Assembly (NCBI GenBank): GCA_018365995.1
Contig: JAGZIY010000005.1
Coordinates: 1 to 64,000 of the forward strand
From: Butyricicoccus pullicaecorum
GTDB taxonomy: Bacteria; Bacillota; Clostridia; Oscillospirales; Butyricicoccaceae
Reading direction: 5' to 3'
DNA: 64,000 nt
The first letter of the stretch is position 1, and each line of letters opens with the position of its first letter. Made by a program: the position numbers and the translations under genes. Of the stretch, positions 18,310 to 27,519 are shown piece after piece. The notes under the pieces were generated by a model. It was given only the letters and a program-made list of their open reading frames with translations. It searched no databases and had not been told where the DNA came from.

Positions 18310-20403
18310 TCACTCTACGCCACGCTGATACAGCCCACGGGTAAATCCTTCTGCAAACGCAAGTGTACAGCCCTCCCCGTAAGCCTGCCAAACCTCTGAT
18401 GCACGCTCCGGTGACTCGGTTGTAAAGCAAATACGTCCAAAGGACGTACCCGATTTTTTCCATTCCGGCTTATCTGCCAAAAACAACGGTTTGCTGTTGA
18501 GCAGTGTATTGCGGCAGCCAAACTCCGGCAAAAGCGCAAAAGTCTGTCCCGTGCGGTCTGTCAGCGTTGTCAGCCCCTGTTCACAGGTACATTTTCCGGT
18601 TCTGCGCCGAATGGCACAATTTTCAAATACCATAAGCGGCAGATATCCATAGACAACCATTTCTGTCTCAATGGGCTTTGCAATATCTCGCAGCTGTGCA
18701 GTACGCAGTTCAAAGGACAGGGTCTGTCTCGTCACCCCCTGCTCAGACAGCGCCTCCAGCGCTGCGCCATTGCACACATTCAGACCGAAACCACCATGCA
18801 CCACAAATCCCATTCGGCGAAGCAAAACTACCTGCCCTATATTCATTGCACAGGCAATCCCAACACCTGCCTCCTGTACCTTTTTGAGCATATGTGTGAT
18901 TTCCGGCTGCTCCTTGTCTGTATAGATGCGCGGCATCTGTACAGCAAGGCAAAAGCCCTCCGCCAAACGCTTTTTCACAATTTCAATTTGTTCCGAAAGC
19001 ACGGTCAGTGGCACATAAATGGTATTGGGACGATTTTGCGCCATGGAATCTGTAATTTGGTGCAAGTGACGTATTTCTAAATTATACCCCTGAAATACGA
19101 TATTTTTGTGACAATTTTGTGAAGTTTCATAAGGATTCCATAGCCGAACAGGCGGCTGCGCATAACGGGCATATAGCTTTTCCAAAACCTCTCTGCGCAG
19201 GGCATTGATGCGAGATGCCGGTACCATCAATCCCTCAGGCAGTTCGATTTCCATATCCTTTACAAAAAACGGTGTCCCGCCGGTCTTAACGAGATTCTTT
19301 TCGAGCATTTCCGGCGTTGTCGGACGATTCTGTGCCCGCTCAACCGGCTGCATATCCGCAGCTGAGGCTCCATGCTGCTCCCCCTCCGCAGTAAGTGAAA
19401 TTCCCGCTTCCGAAACTGCACAACACAGCTTCACGGGAACGAGCGGTGCTTCTTTTCCCTCCGCAAAGCGGCGTGCCGCCTCATCATAAAGCGGCTTGAC
19501 CTGCTGCAAGGGCACATCAGTCTTGGTTCCAAACATTTTTTCATCAAGCTTACCCGTCAAATACCCATCTGTAAAGCCGTCCCGTGAGAATACCTTGCGT
19601 AAGATTTCATTTTCCTCTTGCGTAGGTCCCCTCTGCTCACGCAGCAGGTCAGCATATACCTTGGTGACGACTGCACTATATTCAGGTCGTTTCATACGCC
19701 CTTCAATTTTGAAAGAGGATACGCCCATCTGCGTCAGGGTCGGAATCCACTTCGCGGCACACAAGTCCTTGAGTGAAAGCGGACTGCCTTTTTTCCCGTC
19801 CTGATAGGTATAAGGCAGGCGGCAGGGCTGTGCACACATGCCGCGGTTGCCCGAGCGCTGTCCAATCACAGCCGACATATAACACTGTCCTGAATAACAC
19901 ATACAAAGCGCGCCATGTACAAAGACCTCTGTTTCAATCCCAGACCCCTTGGTAATTTTTTCAATTTCTTCCAGCGTACACTCACGTGACAATACCACGC
20001 GGGAAAATCCCAGCTCCTTCACGGCCAGTGCACCATCTAAAGTGTGCACGGTCATCTGGGTAGACGCATGCAAAGCCATCTGTGGCGCACACTGGCGGAT
20101 TAGACGTGCGACCCCCAAATCCTGTACGATCAGTGCATCTGCACCCGCTTCATTCAAAAATCGCACATCTTCCATCGCCTCTGCAAGTTCTCGGTCCAGC
20201 GCAACGATATTAAAAGTAACATTTGTTTTGACACCACGGGCACGGCAATAGGCAATTGCCTGCGCCATTTCTTCCCGTGAAAAGTTTTTTGCTCCACGAC
20301 GGGCATTAAAGGTTCCAAACCCTAAGTATACTGCATTCGCACCGCTCTGTACCGCTGCACGAACCCCCTCAAAGGAGCCTGCCGGTGCCAATAATTCAGG
20401 CAT
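18310..20403 (-). CDS. U32-family peptidase / RlhA-like tRNA-rRNA hydroxylation protein
   Basis: The 697-residue protein starts MPELLAPAGSFEGVRAAVQSGANAVYLG, the N-terminal hallmark of U32 proteins. It has the signature block around EVFVHGALCMCYSGQCYMS with clustered cysteines, and a long C-terminal extension (about residues 400-697) with more Cys pairs. Relatives such as RlhA, TrhP and UbiU/V use Fe-S chemistry for RNA or quinone hydroxylation, while older members were called collagenases; here RNA hydroxylation is likelier but unproven. Its ATG overlaps the stop of the upstream coiled-coil gene by one base. Confidence 0.92.
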   Translation of the reverse strand: MPELLAPAGSFEGVRAAVQSGANAVYLGFGTFNARRGAKNFSREEMAQAIAYCRARGVKTNVTFNIVALDRELAEAMEDVRFLNEAGADALIVQDLGVARLIRQCAPQMALHASTQMTVHTLDGALAVKELGFSRVVLSRECTLEEIEKITKGSGIETEVFVHGALCMCYSGQCYMSAVIGQRSGNRGMCAQPCRLPYTYQDGKKGSPLSLKDLCAAKWIPTLTQMGVSSFKIEGRMKRPEYSAVVTKVYADLLREQRGPTQEENEILRKVFSRDGFTDGYLTGKLDEKMFGTKTDVPLQQVKPLYDEAARRFAEGKEAPLVPVKLCCAVSEAGISLTAEGEQHGASAADMQPVERAQNRPTTPEMLEKNLVKTGGTPFFVKDMEIELPEGLMVPASRINALRREVLEKLYARYAQPPVRLWNPYETSQNCHKNIVFQGYNLEIRHLHQITDSMAQNRPNTIYVPLTVLSEQIEIVKKRLAEGFCLAVQMPRIYTDKEQPEITHMLKKVQEAGVGIACAMNIGQVVLLRRMGFVVHGGFGLNVCNGAALEALSEQGVTRQTLSFELRTAQLRDIAKPIETEMVVYGYLPLMVFENCAIRRRTGKCTCEQGLTTLTDRTGQTFALLPEFGCRNTLLNSKPLFLADKPEWKKSGTSFGRICFTTESPERASEVWQAYGEGCTLAFAEGFTRGLYQRGVE

Positions 20404-21905
20404 TATTTCCCGCCTTTCTTCTTTTTATCTCGTATTTGACGAGACTGATTAATCTGTATCTGCCGATTCAGTTCGGCTTTGAGCCGCTTGATTTCCGCCT
20501 GCATATCCGTGTCCTCCAAAGACTCATTTGCTTGTGCAAGCGCTTCGTTTGCCTCTCTCAACTCCTTTCGAAGCTGTGCAAGCTCCTCTCGAAGCTGTTC
20601 GGGGTCCTGCATCGCATTGTAATCCTTTTCCAGATCGCGTAATCTGGTCAGTTCACGGCGCAACTCCCCGATTTCCCCAATCTCACGTCCCGCAAGCTGA
20701 ATTCGTGCCTTGGAAAACTCCTTTTTGACCTTTTCCAGTTCTTCACTCAGCTGATTATACTCAACCTTCGGGCATACGTCCTGATAAGAATCTCTCAGCT
20801 TTTGCATATCTTCCTTCAGGCGATTGTTTTCCTCTGCCTGACTGTGCTTTGCATTCAATGCAGCCTGTAACTGGCGGATCTCTGCATAGAGCGGCTCCGG
20901 ATCATTCTGTTTTAGCTGATTGCGCAGTGTTTCGATTTGTTCCTTGAGACCTGACTGCTGTGCAAGCTGCTTTTCTTTTTCATCAAGTGCCTTTTTGAGG
21001 GCTTTGATTTCTGTTTGAAATGGTGCAGGATCGCTGCGCTTGAGCTCTTCTTTCAGCTTGTCCAACTCGTTTTTCAGCGTACTGTTTTCTCGCACCTGCG
21101 CTTCCTTTGCGTCCAAAGCTGCCTGTAAACTTCTGATTTCTGTATAAAGAGGCTCTGCACATACACGGGCGGAACGCAGTTCCTCATTCTCCTTTTGCAG
21201 GGAATCCATTTGCTTGCGTGTTTCCTGTGCCTGCTGCTGCGCCTTATTTTCTGAAGTCTCGAGCGAAGCCCGAAGCCGTGCAATTTCTTGCTCTAAGAGA
21301 CTGGTCTGCTCTTTGACCGCGTTTTCCTTTTCGATTCTTGCCTGTCTGAGTGCCGCACGCAGAGTTTCATTCTCTTGCGTCAGAACATTCAGCTTTCCTG
21401 TCATCACCTTGTTCTGTGCCATATCGGCACGCGCCTTATCACATTCCTGTATCAGCGTTTCAATCTGTTCATTGAGCCGCGCCATCTCAGCATCAGACTC
21501 TGCACACACATTTTGGTGCAGCTGCTGTGTTTCTTCCAGTTCTTTTTCCAGCCTGTGAATTTCCGTCAGCAAAACTGCGGGATCTTTATCTGGTCTCGTA
21601 TGCCGCAAGGTTTCCAGTTCTTCCTGCACGCGCCCAAGTTCCTCCTGCTGCTTTGCAATCTCTATCTGCTGCGACTCACTCATAATGCGATATTTTTCAC
21701 ATTCGTGGCGCATTTTTACAGCCTCATCTGCCATATTCAGGGTGGCAAGGACTCCGGTAGCAAATGCTGTATTTCCCACCAGCCTTTTTGCCTCTGCAAC
21801 TTTCTGATCTGCCAGTGCGGCAATTTCCTTCATATATGGTTCGGGTTCGTCTGCAACCAGAGAAAATTTCTGGCCAGCGATACTTACGGTTAGCCGGTTT
21901 TGCAT
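20403..21905 (-). CDS. ZapA-domain protein fused to a long coiled coil
   Basis: The first 100 or so residues resemble ZapA, the FtsZ-ring cross-linker: MQNRLTVSIAGQKFSL, then DQKVAEAKRL and the ATLNMADE helix. Native ZapA is only about 90-110 residues; this protein has 500. The rest (about residues 85-470) is almost continuous coiled coil rich in Glu, Gln, Leu and Lys. It includes three tandem 43-residue repeats at residues 250-378 and ends in a basic tail (RDKKKKGGK). No membrane segment is seen. I start it at 21905, behind GGAGG. It heads the operon with the U32 gene, maf and the mre genes, which fits a division or elongation scaffold. Confidence 0.85.
   Translation of the reverse strand: MQNRLTVSIAGQKFSLVADEPEPYMKEIAALADQKVAEAKRLVGNTAFATGVLATLNMADEAVKMRHECEKYRIMSESQQIEIAKQQEELGRVQEELETLRHTRPDKDPAVLLTEIHRLEKELEETQQLHQNVCAESDAEMARLNEQIETLIQECDKARADMAQNKVMTGKLNVLTQENETLRAALRQARIEKENAVKEQTSLLEQEIARLRASLETSENKAQQQAQETRKQMDSLQKENEELRSARVCAEPLYTEIRSLQAALDAKEAQVRENSTLKNELDKLKEELKRSDPAPFQTEIKALKKALDEKEKQLAQQSGLKEQIETLRNQLKQNDPEPLYAEIRQLQAALNAKHSQAEENNRLKEDMQKLRDSYQDVCPKVEYNQLSEELEKVKKEFSKARIQLAGREIGEIGELRRELTRLRDLEKDYNAMQDPEQLREELAQLRKELREANEALAQANESLEDTDMQAEIKRLKAELNRQIQINQSRQIRDKKKKGGK
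20772..21158 (-). repeat. Three tandem 129-bp (43-residue) coding repeats
   Basis: Translated units start AEPLYTEIRSLQAAL, PAPFQTEIKALKKAL and PEPLYAEIRQLQAAL, each exactly 43 residues from the next. Degenerate relatives flank them (DPAVLLTEIHRL earlier, PKVEYNQLSEEL later). The conserved Pro and EI-x-x-L core breaks the heptads at a fixed period. Confidence 0.85.
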
Positions 21906-22337
21906 CCCGATTTTCCTCCCTGTTCGTCGCATTGATTACAGTGTTTTTTATTATAACATGAGAATATACATTCCTGAAAGAACACTCCTGAAAGAGATTG
22001 TGTGCTTTTTCCGATACAGGACCTCTGCCGTATTGTATATTGCTTTCTTCAAAAAAATATTTCAAAGCTTGTGCAAAGGTAGTATCTGCATAAAACCACG
22101 CTATAATAGGCATTTATGTTTATTATAGCATATTTTTCACACCCTCGTACACAGTTTTTAGAGCAAATACGAGAATTTGTAAAATTGCCCCTTCTCCTAT
22201 TTACAGCACTGTCCCAATCCAACAATATTCACAAAATCTGCAAGCCTCTGAATGACATTCTTCCGGCTTGTTTCTACCAGAATAGTATGTTAAAATAAAA
22301 TTATCTGTACTTTATATAAATATAAGGAGATTTTCCT
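21906..22337. promoter_or_regulatory. Divergent intergenic region between ZapA-like gene and proB
   Basis: About 430 AT-rich bases. On the minus strand a TATAAT (plus positions 21950-21955) sits 45 bases before the ZapA-like start, with a weak TTCAGG -35. A second TATAAT on the plus strand (22102-22107) lacks a good -35. The proB promoter is listed separately. I see no credible gene here. Confidence 0.45.
22268..22296 (+). promoter_or_regulatory. SigA-type promoter of proB-proA
   Basis: TTGTTT (22268-22273), a 17-base spacer and TAAAAT (22291-22296), 42 bases before the proB start codon. Confidence 0.55.
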
Positions 22338-23150
22338 ATGTCTATCCATTCCGACGTGCGCCGTTTGGTACTCAAAATCGGTACATCTTCACTGACCTAT
22401 CCCAACGGGAAGCTGAATATTCGCTGCATTGAACATCTGGTGCGTGTCGTTTCCGACTTACATAACCGCGGCTTTGAGCTTGTTCTAGTTTCCTCCGGCG
22501 CAGTCGGTGTCGGACTCAATAAACTCGGCATTACCACCCCCCCTTCCGACATACGCATGAAACAGGCAGCCGCAGCAGTCGGACAGTGCGAACTTATGCA
22601 TATCTATGATAAAATGTTTTTAGAATATGGTGTTAACGTTGCGCAGGTATTGCTGACACGTCACAACATTTCATCTTCTGAGCATTATTCTAACGTCGAA
22701 GGTACATTTAATATGCTCCTGCAAACCGGCGTTGTGCCAATTGTGAATGAAAATGATGTTGTTTCCACAGAAGAGCTCAACCGTGTAGAAACATTTGGAG
22801 ATAATGACACACTCTCTGCTGTTGTTGCACAGCTATGCCACGCAGACCTTCTCATTATTTTCACCGATATCGAAGGGCTTTACAATGATGATCCCCGTGC
22901 CAATCCAGACGCCCAGCTTATCTCACGCGTAGAAGCCATTAACGATGACCTGCGTGCCATCGCTGGCGGACCCGGAACCATCGGCGGCACCGGCGGAATG
23001 GCAACCAAGTTATCTGCCGCTGAAATTTGTATGGAAAATGGTGTCTCCATGCTCATTACCAAAGGCGACAACGCCGAAGTGCTCTATGATATTGTAGAGG
23101 GCAAAAAAATAGGTACATTATTTAAAAGAAAGAAGGCTCCCTATGCGTGA
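22338..23150 (+). CDS. proB: Glutamate 5-kinase, short form without PUA domain
   Basis: ProB phosphorylates glutamate in the first step of proline synthesis. The 270-residue protein has the amino-acid-kinase fold: VLKIGTSSL, the VSSGAVGVG substrate loop, NENDVVS, and the GTGGMATKL nucleotide-binding block. E. coli ProB has about 100 more residues forming a C-terminal PUA domain, which is absent here, as in some other bacteria. The proA start codon overlaps its end by eight bases. AAGGAG precedes the ATG. Confidence 0.96.
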   Translation: MSIHSDVRRLVLKIGTSSLTYPNGKLNIRCIEHLVRVVSDLHNRGFELVLVSSGAVGVGLNKLGITTPPSDIRMKQAAAAVGQCELMHIYDKMFLEYGVNVAQVLLTRHNISSSEHYSNVEGTFNMLLQTGVVPIVNENDVVSTEELNRVETFGDNDTLSAVVAQLCHADLLIIFTDIEGLYNDDPRANPDAQLISRVEAINDDLRAIAGGPGTIGGTGGMATKLSAAEICMENGVSMLITKGDNAEVLYDIVEGKKIGTLFKRKKAPYA

Positions 23151-24390
23151 TCTTATGACCATCGCCAAAGCCGCGCAAACGGCAAAATTCACTGTTGCAC
23201 GTCTCAGCAGTTCGGAAAAGAATCAGGGCTTACACGCAATTGCAGATATATTGCTTGCCAACACACAGGCAATTCTTGCTGCAAACCAGCTGGATATCTC
23301 CAAAGCACAGGAAAACGGCTTAAACGCCGGTCTTATTGATCGTCTGACATTGACAGAGACGCGAATCTCCGACATTTCCGAAGGCTGCCGACAGGTTGCG
23401 GCACTGCCCGACCCCATCGGAGACGTACTCTGGCAGCACACCCGCCCCAACGGACTTCGCATCGGTCTGCGCCGCGTACCAATGGGTGTCATTGGCATGA
23501 TTTATGAGGCACGTCCTAATGTAACCGTTGATGCAGCTGCCCTCTGCTTTAAGGCAGGTTCTGCCTGTATCCTGCGCGGCGGAAAGGAAGCATTTCACTC
23601 CTCCAAGTGTCTCACGGATTTGATGCGGCAGGCACTGACCTCGTGCGGTCTTCCCGCCGATGCCATCAATCTGGTAGAGGATACCTCCCACGAAAGTGCG
23701 GCGCAGATGATGCGGCTCAACGGATATTTGGATGTACTCATTCCACGCGGCGGTGCTGGATTGATTCGCACGGTTGTCGAAACCGCAACCGTACCCGTTA
23801 TCGAAACCGGAACCGGAAACTGCCACATCTATGTAGATGCACAGGCTGACTTGGACATGGCAGTACAAATTCTGGAAAACGCAAAATGTCAGCGCATTTC
23901 GGTATGCAATGCGGCAGAAAGCCTGCTCGTCCATAAAGATGTTGCGGCTGCATTTCTCCCACTTGCTGCCAATGCGCTTGCTCCTTATCACGTTCTGCTG
24001 CATGGATGTCCGCATACCATGGAAATTCTGGGCCATATGGTCATCCCTGCAACCGACAAGGACTATGCCACGGAATATCTGGGCTATGAAATTTCGGTCA
24101 AGGTAGTCGATTCCATCGAAGATGCCATTGCTCATATCAACTGCTACAACACTGGACATTCTGAATGTATTGTTACGGAATCCTATTCCGCTGCACAGCA
24201 GTTTACCGACTCAGTGGACGCTGCTGCCGTTTATGTAAATGCCTCCACCCGATTTACAGATGGCTTTGAATTCGGCTTCGGTGCAGAAATCGGTATTTCT
24301 ACACAAAAGCTGCATGCACGCGGTCCCATGGGTCTGGAAGCGCTCACCACACAAAAATATGTGATTTTCGGGAATGGACAGGTGCGCTGA
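23143..24390 (+). CDS. proA: Gamma-glutamyl phosphate reductase
   Basis: ProA reduces glutamyl 5-phosphate to glutamate 5-semialdehyde with NADPH. The 415-residue length is standard. Visible blocks are VPMGVIGMIYEARPNVTVDAA, the catalytic cysteine region (AKCQRISVCNAAE) and the C-terminal GPMGLEALTTQKY. It overlaps proB by eight bases and the next gene by one, so proBA and the CYTH gene form one operon. A second Met (residue 5) is a possible alternative start. Confidence 0.97.
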   Translation: MRDLMTIAKAAQTAKFTVARLSSSEKNQGLHAIADILLANTQAILAANQLDISKAQENGLNAGLIDRLTLTETRISDISEGCRQVAALPDPIGDVLWQHTRPNGLRIGLRRVPMGVIGMIYEARPNVTVDAAALCFKAGSACILRGGKEAFHSSKCLTDLMRQALTSCGLPADAINLVEDTSHESAAQMMRLNGYLDVLIPRGGAGLIRTVVETATVPVIETGTGNCHIYVDAQADLDMAVQILENAKCQRISVCNAAESLLVHKDVAAAFLPLAANALAPYHVLLHGCPHTMEILGHMVIPATDKDYATEYLGYEISVKVVDSIEDAIAHINCYNTGHSECIVTESYSAAQQFTDSVDAAAVYVNASTRFTDGFEFGFGAEIGISTQKLHARGPMGLEALTTQKYVIFGNGQVR

Positions 24391-24977
24391 TGGAACGTGA
24401 ATTTAAGTGGGCAGCAAATGCAGAGCAATTTACAGCCATTTGCGAGGCACTGTCTTTGTATCCAGATCATGACAAAAAGCGTTCCATGGATGCAACATAT
24501 TTCGATACACCAAATCAGCTGCTGCGCGAACGTAAAATCGGGCTTCGTCTGCGTCAGGAGAATACGCAAACCATCTGCTGTATGAAACTGCGAAATGCGG
24601 CACAAAATGGTCTGCATGTGCATGAAGAATATGAGTGCCCTGCTATGACGCTTGCAGAGGGACTTTCCAAGCTTCCATCCGTCGGCGCTCCTGCCGAGCT
24701 ATGTCATACGCTTGCAAAGGCAATCCTAATCCCCATTGCACGGGTGCGCTTTTCACGTCTTCCCATTCCGTGGAATCATGACGAGTTTTGCGCAGAACTG
24801 TGCCTCGACTGCGGATATTTATCAAATGACAGGCAGGAAGTTCCCTTTTGTGAAATAGAATGTGAATATCAATCTGGTAAAATTTCTGCATTTGAAGCGG
24901 CATGTACACAGCTTGCCCACTCATTTGCGCTTTGTGCAGAGCCGCACTCCAAGCTTGCTCGTGCGCTTTCTCTATAA
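24390..24977 (+). CDS. CYTH-domain protein
   Basis: The 195-residue protein begins MEREFKW, matching the ExExK metal/phosphate signature of the CYTH superfamily (adenylate cyclase CyaB, thiamine triphosphatase, inorganic triphosphatase). YFDTP, LRLRQEN, KLR and the late CEIECEY continue the series of charged strands lining the tunnel. Such proteins bind triphosphate substrates with divalent metal; the exact substrate cannot be told. It is coupled to proA by a TGATG overlap, and any link to proline synthesis is unknown. Confidence 0.85.
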   Translation: MEREFKWAANAEQFTAICEALSLYPDHDKKRSMDATYFDTPNQLLRERKIGLRLRQENTQTICCMKLRNAAQNGLHVHEEYECPAMTLAEGLSKLPSVGAPAELCHTLAKAILIPIARVRFSRLPIPWNHDEFCAELCLDCGYLSNDRQEVPFCEIECEYQSGKISAFEAACTQLAHSFALCAEPHSKLARALSL

Positions 24978-25039
24978 AAACGAGCCACCCCAAACCATTT
25001 ATTTGAAATATACTTTTTTAACAAACCTTCTCATTGGTA

Positions 25040-25068
25040 TTGCATAAAAAGTCTTATTGTTGTATAAT
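25040..25068 (+). promoter_or_regulatory. SigA-type promoter of the ComEC-like hydrolase gene
   Basis: TTGCAT (25040-25045), a 17-base spacer and a perfect TATAAT (25063-25068), about 38 bases before the start codon. Confidence 0.7.
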
Positions 25069-25106
25069 TATGTCAATAAATCTGTCTGCTTAGGAGATAA
25101 GGCTCC

Positions 25107-25988
25107 ATGTCATCTCATCTACATAAGAAAGCAAACCGAAAAACAATTATTTTCTTCTCTCTTTTCACAGCATTTGTCATAGCCTATGAGCTGTTTTTAT
25201 GGGTCTCGAGCAGCGCAGCTCCCGCCTCTCCATCTCCATCTGCCGTCCACTTTCTGGACGTTGGGCAGGGCGATTGTGCACTCATTGTTTCCGGCGAAGA
25301 TGCTATTCTGATTGATGCTGGAATCACAGCAATGAGTGAGCGAGTGATCCAATATCTAAAAGAAGTTGGCGTTTCCCAGCTGACAGCCGCCATTGGGACG
25401 CATGCACACGAAGACCATATTGGCGGCATGGCGGCTGTGCTGCGTACATTTCCAACAGAAACTCTCTACCTTCCCGGACAGATTGCCAATACGCGATCCT
25501 ACGAAGCGATGCTGGAAGCCGCTGAGGACATGGGCACAAAGGTACAAATTCCATCTCCAGGGCAGATTTTACAGTTTGGAGAGAATGCTTCCATGACATT
25601 TTTCTCACCTCCGATAGATTCTGTCTATGAAAACATCAATGACAGTTCTATTATTTCTCTGTTTTCTCAAAGTGGAAAGCGCATCCTATTTACAGGAGAT
25701 GCAGAGAGTCCAGCAGAAAGCCATCTGCTCGCCATGCGTCCAGACCTTTCCTGCGATGTACTCAAAATTGCACATCACGGAAGCGATACATCATCCACTG
25801 ACGCCTTTTTAGATGCCGCACAGCCATCTATTGCCGTAATATCATGCGGCAAATTCAATGATTACGGACATCCCCACCCCGAAACCATTTCTAAACTCAA
25901 CGATCGGGGTATTCAAATACACTGTACCGCAGAGGAAGGTACTTACATCTATCCAATTATCAATCAAGAAGGAGAGAACATTGCATGA
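25107..25988 (+). CDS. Membrane-anchored ComEC-like metallo-beta-lactamase-fold hydrolase
   Basis: The 293-residue protein has an N-terminal transmembrane anchor (about residues 13-32) and then a metallo-beta-lactamase fold like the C-terminal domain of ComEC/Rec2. It shows VHFLDVGQGDCALI, the zinc motif HAHEDHIGG, LFTGDAE and KIAHHGS. In ComEC this domain is thought to degrade the non-transported DNA strand. The competence channel domain is missing, so this is a free-standing extracellular nuclease-like enzyme or other phosphodiesterase. It overlaps the DUF3006 gene by four bases. Confidence 0.9.
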   Translation: MSSHLHKKANRKTIIFFSLFTAFVIAYELFLWVSSSAAPASPSPSAVHFLDVGQGDCALIVSGEDAILIDAGITAMSERVIQYLKEVGVSQLTAAIGTHAHEDHIGGMAAVLRTFPTETLYLPGQIANTRSYEAMLEAAEDMGTKVQIPSPGQILQFGENASMTFFSPPIDSVYENINDSSIISLFSQSGKRILFTGDAESPAESHLLAMRPDLSCDVLKIAHHGSDTSSTDAFLDAAQPSIAVISCGKFNDYGHPHPETISKLNDRGIQIHCTAEEGTYIYPIINQEGENIA

Positions 25989-26209
25989 AAGAACAGGCAA
26001 TTGTTGATCGGTTTGAGGGCGATTTTATCATTCTTGAAACCGATCATGGTATGATCCAAATCCCCCGCATCCATGCGCCTGTCATGGCTGGAGAAGGCAT
26101 GGTTGTCTGGTATGAAGATGACCGCATCTTAGAAATCGACGAGGAAGAAACTGCACGCCGCGAGGAAACCAGCCGACGTCGGTTTGAGCGCATCCTCAAG
26201 AGCAAATAA
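25985..26209 (+). CDS. DUF3006 family protein
   Basis: The 74-residue acidic-then-basic protein begins with AIVDRFEGDFIILE, the pattern of DUF3006, a small beta-rich family. Its C-terminal half (EEETARREETSRRRFERILKSK region) is predicted helical and highly charged. The family is often found directly after ComEC-like hydrolases, and here the ATG overlaps that gene's stop (ATGA), so the two products are probably made together. The function is unknown. Confidence 0.82.
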   Translation: MKEQAIVDRFEGDFIILETDHGMIQIPRIHAPVMAGEGMVVWYEDDRILEIDEEETARREETSRRRFERILKSK

Positions 26210-26239
26210 CGCACACTTACAGCAAAGGAAGGAAACAAA

Positions 26240-27508
26240 TTGAACCAGAAAAAACCTTTCGTCTCTCTGGAGCAGGTTCAGGAGATGGTCAAAACTTACC
26301 CCACCCCTTTTCATCTCTATGACGAAAAGGGAATTCGCGACAATGCCCGCCGTGTCAAGCAAGCTTTCGCGTGGAATCCCGGCTTTCGTGAATATTTTGC
26401 AGTCAAAGCAACGCCCAACCCGCGTATTTTACAAATTTTGAAAGAAGAGGGATTTGGCTGCGACTGTTCCAGCTATACAGAACTCCTTATGAGCGAAGCC
26501 GTTGGACAAACAGGACACAATATTATGTTTTCCTCCAACGTAACACCCGCAGAGGATTTTGCGCTGGCTGCAAAGCTTGGTGCAATCATTAATTTTGATG
26601 ATATCACACACATTGATTTCTTCGAAAAGATTGCACCATTCCCCGAAACCATGTCCTGCCGCTACAATCCGGGCGGAGATTTCAAAATCGCAAACGAAAT
26701 CATGGATACCCCGCAGGATGCCAAGTATGGTATGACCCGTTCACAAATGACCGAGGCATTCCGAAAACTCAAGGAAAAAGGCGTCAAGCATTTTGGTATT
26801 CACGCATTTTTGGCATCCAACACCGTTGCCAATGAATACTACCCCGTTTTGGCACGAATCCTATTTGAAACCGCAGTGGAGCTGCAAAAAGAAACCGGTG
26901 TGCATATCGCCTTTGTCAACTTATCAGGTGGTGTTGGGATCCCCTATCGCCCAGAGCAGCAGGCCAGCGATATTCTGGCAATTGGTGAGGGTGTACGCAA
27001 GGCTTACGAAGAGATCCTTGTCCCTGCCGGTATGGGTGATGTCGCAATCTATTCCGAGATGGGACGCTTTATTCTGGGACCCTACGGCTGTCTGGTTACC
27101 CAATGCCTGCACCATAAGCATACACACAAGGAATATGTTGGCGTGGACGCTTGTGCTGTAAACCTCATGCGCCCGGCTATGTATGGCGCTTACCATCATA
27201 TCACGGTCTTGGGCAAAGAAGATGCAGCGTGCGACCACCTTTATGATGTCACAGGCGGTTTGTGTGAAAACAATGATAAGTTCGCCATTGACCGCATGCT
27301 CCCAGAAGTCGAGGACGGAGATTATCTCGTGATCCATGATACGGGCGCACATGGTTTCTCCATGGGCTATAACTATAACGGCAAGCTGCGCTCTGCCGAA
27401 ATTCTCCTGCGCGAAGATGGCTCGACCGAATGTATCCGCCGTGCAGAAACACCCGAAGATTATTTTGCAACCCTTGATATGACAGGATTCTTTGACAAAA
27501 AGCAGTAA
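26240..27508 (+). CDS. lysA: Diaminopimelate decarboxylase
   Basis: LysA decarboxylates meso-diaminopimelate to lysine with pyridoxal phosphate. The 422-residue protein has the fold-III barrel, with the PLP lysine in YFAVKATPNP, the glycine loop NLSGGVGIPY, EMGRFILGPYG and the partner-subunit cysteine in CENNDKF. The usual HIGSQ segment reads GIHAFLASNT, so it belongs to a variant clade. The start codon is TTG, preceded by GGAAGGAAA; no in-frame ATG lies near. It follows the DUF3006 gene by 30 bases and ends in a strong terminator. Confidence 0.9.
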   Translation: MNQKKPFVSLEQVQEMVKTYPTPFHLYDEKGIRDNARRVKQAFAWNPGFREYFAVKATPNPRILQILKEEGFGCDCSSYTELLMSEAVGQTGHNIMFSSNVTPAEDFALAAKLGAIINFDDITHIDFFEKIAPFPETMSCRYNPGGDFKIANEIMDTPQDAKYGMTRSQMTEAFRKLKEKGVKHFGIHAFLASNTVANEYYPVLARILFETAVELQKETGVHIAFVNLSGGVGIPYRPEQQASDILAIGEGVRKAYEEILVPAGMGDVAIYSEMGRFILGPYGCLVTQCLHHKHTHKEYVGVDACAVNLMRPAMYGAYHHITVLGKEDAACDHLYDVTGGLCENNDKFAIDRMLPEVEDGDYLVIHDTGAHGFSMGYNYNGKLRSAEILLREDGSTECIRRAETPEDYFATLDMTGFFDKKQ

Positions 27509-27519
27509 AATAAAGCTTC

